Assembly: GCA_019321725.1 (NCBI GenBank)
Contig: CM033106.1
Span: 21,698,965 to 21,762,964, forward strand
Source of the DNA: Paulownia fortunei
Lineage: Eukaryota; Streptophyta; Magnoliopsida; Lamiales; Paulowniaceae
Reading direction: 5' to 3'
DNA: 64,000 nucleotides
Positions within the stretch are counted from its first letter, which is position 1. Each line of letters opens with the position of its first letter. The position numbers and the translations under genes are program-made. Shown in pieces: positions 56,101 through 64,000 of this stretch. Under the pieces are notes generated by a model, which saw only the letters and a list, made by a program, of their open reading frames with translations, made no database searches and was not told the origin of the DNA.

Positions 56101-57378
56101 CAAATACTTGCAAAATGATAGACATTTTAGAACATTGCATCAATACCCACCTCATCAAACATACACCCGAAGACCTCTTAGAAAGATGTCTTGCTCATTC
56201 CTTGACACAAGGTAATGATTATTTGGTTAATGATGAGGATTTGGCACATTATGTGTTTTCTCTTGATGCAATGCCGGATCAAATGAAGAATGAATGTTCT
56301 TTGGAGAGGTTGGAAGAGGCAGCCACTAAGAAAATAATAAAAGCATCACCGAAATTGAAGAAGCTTCCAAAACACCTCCGATATGCATTTTTGGATGAGA
56401 ATGACAAATATCTGGTAATAGTTTTTGCCTCTTTATCTCATTCAGAATTGGATAAATTGTTGTAAGTCTTGAGAAAACATAAATCTGCTTTAGGATGTTC
56501 TATTTCAGTTTTGAAAGGCATTAGTGCCTCTATAGTCATGCATAAAATTTAATGGAAGACTCATACAAACCTTCTATTGAACATTAAATATGTTTAAATC
56601 CTGTTATAAAATAAGTTGTACGAGTTGAAGTTTTAAAATGGCTTAAGGCAAGGATTATTTATGCTATTTCAGATAGTTCATGGGTTAGTCCAATCCATGT
56701 TGTTCCAAAAAAAAAGTGTATGACAGTAGTGAGGAATGAAAATAGTGAGCTTATCTCTTCTAGGACTATGACTGGGTGGAGAGTGTGTACTGATTATAGG
56801 AAATTGAATAAAACTACTCAAAATGATCATTTTCCCCTCCCTTTATTGACCAGATATTAGATTATCTTGGAGGGTACCAACTCTATTATTTTCTTGATGG
56901 TTATTCAGAATATAATCAAATTGTCATTGCCCCCAAAGACCAAGAGAGAACAATATTTACATGACCCTATGGTACATTTGTTTTTCGCAGGATGCCCTTT
57001 TGGTTGTGTAATGTCCTGCCACATTTCAGATATATATATATATATATGGCCATCTTCCACGACATGGTGGAAGAAATCATGGATGATTTTTTTGTTTTTG
57101 GTTCTTCATTTGATCACTGTCTGCATAATCTTTCTCTTGTTTTACAGAGATATGAGAAGACCAATTTAGTCCTTAATTGGGAGAAATGCCATTTCATGGT
57201 AACGGAGGGCATAGTTCTTGGTCACCGAGTATCGCCTAGAAGGATAGAAGTAGATCATGCCAAAATAGTGGACATTAAAAGACTATCACCACCAATAAAT
57301 GTGAAAGCGACTCAAAACTTTCTTAGGCATGCTAGGTTTTATAGAAGATCTTTTAAAAAAAAATTCAAAATTTGTTAA
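56101..57378 (+). pseudogene. Athila-2 protease-RT linker and reverse transcriptase
   Basis: Open frame 56115-56465 is the linker, with 'EDLLERCLAHSL' and 'LPKHLRYAFLDENDKYLVIV'. RT follows: 'WVSPIHVVPKK' equivalent (56690-56715), 'TGWRVCTDYRKLNKTTQNDH' (56772-56830), then frame 56992-57378 with 'MAIFHDMVEEIMDDFFVFGS' and 'NWEKCHFMVTEGIVLGHRVS'. A run of nine AT dinucleotides (57030-57047) has replaced the codons after 'MPFWLCN', and the usual four residues between Glu-Ile-Met and Asp-Asp-Phe are missing. One Asp of the 'Leu-Asp-Gly-Tyr-Ser' block survives only out of frame near 56895. Confidence 0.87.
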
Positions 57379-57985
57379 ACCTCTATGTAACTTTTTGGAA
57401 ACAGATATGCCTTATAATTTCTTATTTACAGACTTTTGAGCATATAAAGAAGGCACTCATATCAGCCCCTATCATGGTGGTACCCAACTAGACTCAACTA
57501 TTTAAGCTCATGTGTGATGCCAGTGACTGGGCAGTAGGAGCGGTGTTAGGCCAAAAATGGGAAAAGATCTATACATTACGTAAGTCGGACCTTGGACAGT
57601 GTACAATAAAATTACATGACAATCGAGAAAGAGATCGATTAGGTACCTATTTGCTATGAAGGATGCTAAGCCATGGTTGATTCGTTGGATTTTGTTGCTT
57701 CAAGAGTTTGATCTTGAGAGTCATGACAAGAAGGGTAGTGAGAATGTGTTAGCAGACCACCTATCCCATTTGGAGCAAGAGAATGAGGTAGTAGGAGCAT
57801 CCATTTAGAAGTCATTTCTAGATGAACTCATTTTAGCAGTTGGGGCGAGGCTTCGATGGTATGCATATTTTCTCAATTATCTTGTTGGTGGAGTCCTTCC
57901 TCCAGATTTGTCATCTAATCAAAGAAAAAAAAATTGCATGATGTTAAGTTCTATTTGTGGAATGACCTTTTGCTTTTTTTAAGAA
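57379..57985 (+). pseudogene. Athila-2 RNase H
   Basis: Plus-strand pieces: 'HIKKALISAPIMVVPN' (about 57440-57487), 'FKLMCDASDWAVGAVLGQKW' (57502-57560), '[20 protein letters not shown]' (about 57645-57710) and '[20 protein letters not shown]' (57711-57770, with small gaps). 'Asp-Ala-Ser-Asp' is the RNase H active-site block. Frameshifts near 57560 and 57655. Confidence 0.85.
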
Positions 57986-59110
57986 GTGTAATGATTCTGT
58001 GATTAGACGGTGTATGCCTATGGATGAAACTGAGGAGATTCTGCAACATTATCATTCATCCTCCTATGGTGGTTGTTTTAGGCCCACTTGGCAGCAACAA
58101 AGGTATTATAATCTGGATTTTATTGACCTTCATTATTTAAAGATTGTTATGCTTTTGTGTAGACTTGCGATCGATGCCAATAGGTAGGGACCATCACACG
58201 ACGTCATGAGCTTCCATTGATAAATGTGACGGAGGTTGAGCTCTTTGATGTATGAGGGATTAATTTTACGGGACCCTTTCCTCCCACTTTTGGACATAAC
58301 TACATCTTACTTAATGTCGATTATGTCTCAAAATGGGTGGAAGTCATTACCACACTAACTAATGTTGCTAAGGTAGTGTTAAATTTTTTACACAAATACA
58401 TATTCACACGTTTTGGCACTCCTAAAGCAATTGTTAGTGATGAAGGTATGCACTTTTGCAATAAATTATTTAATAACCTTCTTGCTAAGTATAGTGTGGA
58501 CCATAGGGTAGTATTGGGATATCACCCGCAATCTAATGGACAAGTAGAAATATCCAACTGTGAGATCAAGCAGATTTTTGAAATGACGGTTAGCACAAAC
58601 TGTAAGGATTGGGCGCATAAGCTTGATGATGCACTCTAGGCCTATCATACTTCTTACAAGACACCTATTGTATGTTGCCATACCAATTAGTGTTTGGGAA
58701 GGCATATCATCTCCTAGTTGAGTTGGAGCATTGAACTTATTAGGCTGTGAGATAGTTAAATTTTAATATCGGGGCAGCAGGTGACCAATGAAATTAAATG
58801 AGATGGAGGATTTTTGCAATTATGCATATGAGAATGCCAAGATTTATAAGGAATAGATGAAGAAATGGTAAGACAAAATAATTTTGAGGCATGAATTCCA
58901 ACTTGGACAACAAGTGTTGTTGTTCAACTTGTGTTTGAAATTATCTTTGGGTATACTAAAGTCAAGGTCTGTTTGTGGTTGAGAGGGTGTATCCATTTGG
59001 TGTCATTGAGTTGAAAAGTAGAGATGGTTCTTTATTTTGTGTCAACAATCAATGATTAAAATATTATTTTGGCAATAATATGAGGAAGGTCCCCGACATC
59101 CCTCTTGGAG
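57986..59110 (+). pseudogene. Athila-2 integrase
   Basis: 'VIRRCMPMDETEEILQHYHS' (57990-58050) and 'SYGGCFRPTWQQQRYY' form the zinc-binding N-terminus (degraded HHCC). The core has 'NYILLNVDYVSKWVEVITTL' (58305-58360), then in frame 58337-58639 'FTRFGTPKAIVSDEGMHFCN' (second Asp) and 'GYHPQSNGQVEISNCEIKQI' (catalytic Glu). 'PYQLVFGKAYHLLVELEH' follows (58674-58730), and a C-terminal 'RVYPFGVIELKS' near 58985. All three catalytic acidic residues are still readable, though stops flank the core. Confidence 0.88.
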
Positions 59111-59558
59111 AAGTCAGTTAATGTATCCGATTGAAGTCTGGCTAAAAACTATAAACTTAGCACTTATTGGGAGGCAAACCAAGCCTTTTAATGTGCTTTG
59201 ATATTAGATTTTCACAAATTTAGATCACTTGTTTATTTTATTTTTAGGATTAGATGCTTTGCTTGCATTATACCTTATTTTACCATTGTTTTGATCTTAG
59301 TGTTTTTCTTTCTTGTATGATGACTTGTGAAGGCTAGAAGCAATCCACACATGAAGCATTGGTCAAATTTAAGGTACTGATTCAATCAGGGGCTCATGCC
59401 GCGACACCCCCATGTTAGGCGCGACCCATAAAAATTAGGCAGTAAGTGAGGTTCCAACTCGCACCATGACTCCTGCATTTCATGTCACGGTGTGATACTT
59501 AAGGGTTAACTAGCACCACAATGACTTCAAATTTTAAAAAGAAAAAAAAAGGGGGAGG
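59111..59558 (+). other. Athila-2 post-integrase spacer
   Basis: No coding motif. It includes a short GC-richer patch with 'CGCGAC' words at 59399-59430 and ends in a purine tract of A then G (59540-59563) that is interrupted by the next insertion. Confidence 0.5.
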
Positions 59559-59563
59559 GGGAG
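59559..59563. repeat. Target-site duplication GGGAG (left)
   Basis: GGGAG before the insert's TG at 59564; a perfect copy is at 62449-62453. Confidence 0.9.
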
Positions 59564-62448
59564 TGTAATACCCACACTACTCACTTGGTCAATGTGATTC
59601 ATACATTACGTGCTACTTATATGCTAATTTGCATTAACATTACATGGCATCTTATATAGCATTCTTAATCATTAGACCTCTAATGCTATCACATGATATT
59701 AGTGGTCGAGTTCTTATTACGTAATTAAGAAATTCAATATTTAGATAAAAGAAAGAATAGATTGGTCAATCTATTAGATATTCATAGGTTATATGTTATA
59801 ATTTTAGAAGTAATTAAAGGTATTACTAGTAAGCTAATATATTTCAATTCAACTTGATCAAGGTATTTTAAAGGTATACATCCATAAACTAATAATACGT
59901 GGGATATTAAACATGATGTAATTTGATTTAAGTATCATATTTCAAGGTTCATATGTGCATATGATTTTAGAAATGAAAACTAGACAATCTGTTTAAGAAT
60001 CGGATGTCAATCGATTTAAAGATCGAATGAACGGCTAAGAAATTATGGGTAAAATTTATTATCCGATCATACCAAAATTAAAATAGGTTGTAAATAAAGA
60101 AATAAATGCTGAGAAACACCAGATTAGAGCTATATAAGTTGTGTATAATATCATATTTAAACCACCATTTAACACCTTAAGCTTCGCCACTTTATGCTTT
60201 TGTATTAAGTTTAAGCTAACATCTCAAGCTAACATCCCAAACCCTTCACCCTTAAGCCATGACCAGACCCTCATTTCAGCCATTTTCAGCTTCCAGACAC
60301 ACACCTTAAGGTCTCCAAGTGCTCCAAATTGATTCCAAGTTGAAATAAAAGCAAGAAAAGCAAAGGAGAAGTGATTACCATCAAGTTTAACCTCAAAATC
60401 TGCATAGGTAACACTTGTCTATGGTTTTGTTTTTGGTTTTCAGATTATTCTGAATGGGTTTACTGTTTATTAAGATTTTAATAACTATTATAAAAGTTTT
60501 AGGAAGTTTTTAGTTAGACTTTGGTGTACAAAGAAGGGTTTTTGATGACAAACACTTAATAGGAAATACTTGTGGCAGAAACTGTCACCTTACTGTTTTC
60601 TTGTGTTTTAGGCTTCAAAAGTATTTGGTATGTTGAATAAAATCTATAATTATCTATATATGAGTTAAGAGTATTGGAATGAATTTTTATCGGTTAGAAA
60701 TTGAAATAGAGCATGATATTGGAGAAACACTCAAACTGCCAAAGTAGCAAAATCTATTTTGCTGTGCTGTGAAGGAGACTGAATTAGGGGAGCTAAATCC
60801 ATGAGTTTTGGCAATGCTATGGCATGGTTATATGTTTTCATATGTTATCTAAGTGTGGTAAAATGTTTAGAGTAAATAAATATGCCTGAGGATGCTAAAA
60901 TTGCTATGAAACTTAATGTGACAGCAAGGAAAATAGAAGATGGGAATCTATTCCATTGTACTACTTGGCATGCTTCAACATATCTATGTTAAAATTGATG
61001 TTTAGCATTTAGAGAACTATTATAAGAGTTATAACACATCAATTAGGTGATTTTATCATACATTTAAGATGAGAAATACAAGGTACTTAGGAGAGTGTAT
61101 TAGGTTTTAGTCCCTAAGTAGTAAAATTTGATTGTTACATAGTAAAATTGAAATTCAAGGTCGTTGTATAGGATTAAGCATAATGAACTTGTGGATTGAG
61201 GATAGTGATTGATATCTTATATTGTTTCAGATTATTCACACCTAAGGTTAGGGACTAATACCTCAGAAACTAAGAAGTAAGATACGATCGATTAAAGGTA
61301 AGTAAAAATCCATTTTGCAACTACAATGTGTGGACATAGTATTTATTGCCTTATCTATATTAAATGTGATCCTTATGTCTTGATGAGTGCATTATGAGTA
61401 TTATAAATATCTTATAGTGCATACGTTGCTTGGATGATAGGATATGGGATCTGTTATGTCATTGAACATGCCATTCATCAGTATTTACACGTGCATGCAT
61501 AACACATGCTCACAATTGAGGTTTTGCATGCATGACATTATTTTCATAAAGAAAATATTTTGATTGGACACTACTAGTGCATAGAGGCATGCGAGGTGTG
61601 CTTATGTGATATTTTGCGGCGTCGCGAGTGTTACTTCTCGGAGGATCATAGGGGTTGACAGGGGGTGTGCCTCTGGTGGTCAATAGATGGTGGACCACTT
61701 GACTGTGCCCTTATTGACTCCGTTGGTGGGAAGACTTCTGGAGGATCATAGGGGAAGATAGGGGGTGGACCTCTGGTGATCCCAGGAGATGGCCCCTGGA
61801 CTGAGTTAATTTGTTTATGGCCATGTGATTATTGATATTGTTTAGAGCTCTATCTGGTGCATAGTAGGTAGGCCAAGGGCCCTGTGATGGAAAATAATTT
61901 TGAATGAACTATTTTAGTTCAGGAGCTTGCATTCCTGGCGTGATTTCATAAAGATGCATCGTATATTTATTAGATTATCGCTTCAGCATGCATGATTTTT
62001 ACTTACTGAGCGTTAGCTCACGTAGTTCATGAATTGTACGTAAGCATGATAAGACTTGAGACCTCTAGTTTACTGGGCTAGCTATGGAGCTCATACAGGC
62101 TTTCAAAGATCAATGTATATGGATGACGACCTGCTGGGGCTATTTTGTAGGCTGTGCTTTTGATTTTACAGTCTATTGTATTATATTACTGACCTTATCT
62201 TGTATATCACTTTTAAAACTCCATTGTAAATGAGTCTGAGTTTTGTGATGACTTTGATAGACCTTTTTATCATTTAAATAACTATCTATCTCTATACATT
62301 GTTACAAGATGTTAAAGCACTTTACTTTATCAGTGTTATGTTAAACTAACTAGCTAGAAAAAAAAAGTTATACATACGCATACATGCATAAATTATGTTG
62401 CATAGGTTATATATATATATGTATACATATTTTTAGGAGGTTGTGACA
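59564..62448 (+). mobile_element. LTR-like insert in Athila-2 (solo LTR or non-autonomous element), 2885 bp
   Basis: Bounded by 'TGTAATACCCACACTACTC' and '...GGAGGTTGTGACA' with perfect GGGAG duplications. Same family as 23314-26164 in the opposite orientation. No gag, pol or ORF3 motif was seen; open frames at 60141-60332 (plus) and 61698-61510 (minus) have no recognisable domain. A near-repeat 'GGAGGATCATAGGGG' occurs at 61639 and 61740, about 101 bp apart, each followed by 'AGGGGGTG' and 'CCTCTGGTG'. Confidence 0.87.
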
Positions 62449-63178
62449 GGGAGCCCTGGTCATTTGCAATTCCATACCCTAACCCTCTCTTTCTCCTACC
62501 TTAGCAACACTCACACACACACACACACACATATTTAGCACTTTACACACTTCACCCTTTCTATTTTCATTCACCCATAAGCACAACCCTGCAAGTTTCA
62601 TCCTCAATTGGTAAGCTTTTTCTATTTTCTTTTCTTCATTTCTTTTTATTATTTTATTTTGTTTGGTTTTTAATTTGTGTCTGTATTCTCTTATCTGTAT
62701 CTTATTGTTGAATGCATTGAGGCTGCATTGATATCTGTGACGTTGCTATAGTTGGGTATTTAAGAATTTAGGGGTAGGGGTTTACAAGAATTCTATGATT
62801 TGGTAGTTTTACATTGGGACAAACTAAGTGTTCACTGAAATGTTTGAATGAAAACTGAGCACCATATATGATTTTTCCACCCTTTTTAGCATACCATCTA
62901 CGTGTGGAATTGCATCGCACCCTACATTGCATGAATTATTCCCTTTCACTTTCATGAATGATGTGGATTTGTCATGATTTAAACATTATTTGTTCAATGT
63001 GCTTATATGAGATGTACATGCTAGTTTTCGGCTTACCAGTCTAGTTGTTTCAAAGATTGACTAGCTGCACATGTTTGTGTATTGATTTTGTTATAGCATT
63101 TTCTCTTTTCACAAGTGTGCTTGCAATAAACTTCAATACTTACTAAATTTTCTTTGTTTATATTGCAGGCTTCTTAAG
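62449..63178 (+). other. Athila-2 ORF3 leader with candidate intron and (CA)n run
   Basis: Starts with the GGGAG duplication. A (CA)n microsatellite lies at 62512-62531. A splice-donor-like 'ATTGGTAAGC' (GT at 62611) and an acceptor-like pyrimidine-rich 'TTTATATTGCAG' (AG ending 63168), 10 bases before the ORF3 Met, outline an intron of about 558 bp. This would fit expression of the envelope-like ORF from a spliced RNA. Confidence 0.5.
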
Positions 63179-64000
63179 ATGAAAAGAAAGAAGAATAAGA
63201 CCAAGGCGACTGCTTCAAGCTCCTTTGATGGAAACCGATTAAAAAATGAATAAGCTCAGAGAAAGTTTTATGATGTGCTCACTCCTACGAGCATCGCTTT
63301 TGAGCGAGGTCTCCAGCTTGCACTAGGGGATAGGGTCCTTGCTGCAATGATCTGGGCCTATCTGTGGCAGAAATTGGTCACACAGCCACACAAGTTTTTG
63401 GTTCACATCATGCAGGAATTCTATACCAATGTACCTGATCCATTTGCCAGAGACTCCTATTGCAACAATGATGACATTTTTTATACGAGGCGAGGAGTTT
63501 TCCTATCAGATTGACATGATTAGAAGTTCTTATGCATTACGAGTTGTAGATTATCCAGCATATTCTGCTTTCATATCACAACCCTTAGATTTAGACATGA
63601 TTATTAATACATTATGTCAACTAGAGGCTAAATGGCATCGTTCTACTAAGGAGAAAGGTAATTTTCTTTTGTTTCCCAAGTCAGCCTTGATCGTTATGGC
63701 AAGGCTTCATTTTACTTCATATGTGGCAAGTTGCGGCCCACCCAACATGTGAGTAGTATCACAAACAGTAGGGCTTATTTATTATATACCATCACTCATG
63801 GTATCATATTTTACGCTGCCACCATCATCGATGAGTCCTTTATCTATGCCATGCAAGCTGCCACTAGGGGGCTTTTGATGTCATCCCTCATTTGTAAGTT
63901 GTGCCAGAGGGCTAGAGTGAAATAGGGCAATGATGAGCCATGTGAGGTAGCCTTTAGCAGTTATTAATTCTGCAGTGATTACCAAGTACCATTCGTGGAG
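63179..64000 (+). pseudogene. Athila-2 ORF3, envelope-like protein, partial
   Basis: Met at 63179 followed by a basic 'KRKKNKTKATASSS' start, a stop after 23 codons, then 'YDVLTPTSIAFERGLQLA' (63268-63325), 'FLVHIMQEFYTNV' (63397-63435; the Glu-Phe-Tyr-Ala-Asn motif), and after frameshifts 'RPTQHVSSITNSRAYLLYTI' (63735-63795) and 'SLICKLCQRARVK'. The last matches the 'Leu-Ile-Thr-x-Leu-Cys-x-x-Ala-Gly-Val' end of the putative plant transposon protein domain. Stops and shifts near 63251, 63512 and 63750 disable it. It runs to the right edge. The same domain occurs in copia-1 ORF3. Confidence 0.8.

Noticed and set aside
1..64000. CRISPR arrays, rRNA or tRNA genes, bacterial operons
   Set aside because: None seen; the only tRNA-related sequences are primer-binding sites. 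I cannot run a tRNA scan, so a decayed tRNA could be missed.

Overview
The window is AT-rich flowering-plant nuclear DNA. It is almost wholly old, nested LTR retrotransposons, plus a MULE DNA-transposon remnant at the left end. Nearly all coding sequence is broken by stops, frameshifts, deletions and insertions, and I found no intact host gene. The plant assignment rests on the element families: Athila-like Ty3/gypsy with tRNA-Asp-type primer sites, SIRE-like Ty1/copia with an envelope-like third ORF, a MULE transposase with a SWIM zinc finger, a plant mobile domain (PMD) and a LOG-type cytokinin enzyme. The species cannot be told from this. Two 100-N runs (2323-2422, 38530-38629) are assembly gaps.

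Layout. (1) 1-2290: PMD-like and MULE transposase pseudogenes, both on the minus strand. (2) 4429-31055: footprint of one minus-strand SIRE-like copia element ('copia-1'). Its 3' LTR is 4429-5589; pieces of its envelope-like ORF3 are at 5980-6602, 9228-10082, 12373-12433 and 20928-21021; pol is 22153-23313 and 26165-28080; gag is 28081-29922; the PBS is 29979-29995; the 5' LTR is 29997-31055. It has been invaded by an Athila-like element ('Athila-1', 6603-9227 minus plus about 12440-20927 plus), by a 2.3-kb LTR-like insert (10083-12367, TSD CTTTT) and by a 2.85-kb insert (23314-26164, TSD CTTTT). An inversion of about 5.8 kb (breakpoints near 6.60 and 12.44 kb) explains why both Athila-1 gag and copia-1 ORF3 are split between strands. 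(3) 31306-36341: plus-strand copia ('copia-2') with both LTRs. (4) 36342-38529: AT-rich DNA with about 184-bp repeats. (5) 38630-39405: LTR end and tRNA-Met PBS of a plus-strand copia, then a minus-strand copia integrase fragment (39640-40308). (6) 40309 to about 47500: minus-strand copia ('copia-3') with a 3' LTR, pol, gag and a GC-rich leader; no 5' LTR was found. (7) About 47500-64000: plus-strand Athila-like element ('Athila-2') running off the right edge. Its gag is split by a whole nested minus-strand Athila element (48773-54227, TSD ATCAT/ATCAA), and its 3' part is split by a 2.89-kb insert (59564-62448, TSD GGGAG). Its envelope-like ORF begins at 63179, behind a candidate intron.

The most notable item is an intronless, decayed LOG-like reading frame (cytokinin riboside 5'-monophosphate phosphoribohydrolase family) at 16884-17530. 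It lies between the integrase and the 3' LTR of Athila-1 and looks like a host gene captured by a retrotransposon. Other strong points are the reconstructable insertion and inversion history with target-site duplications, related third ORFs in both a copia and a gypsy element, and LTRs carrying a variable-copy minisatellite of about 178 bp.
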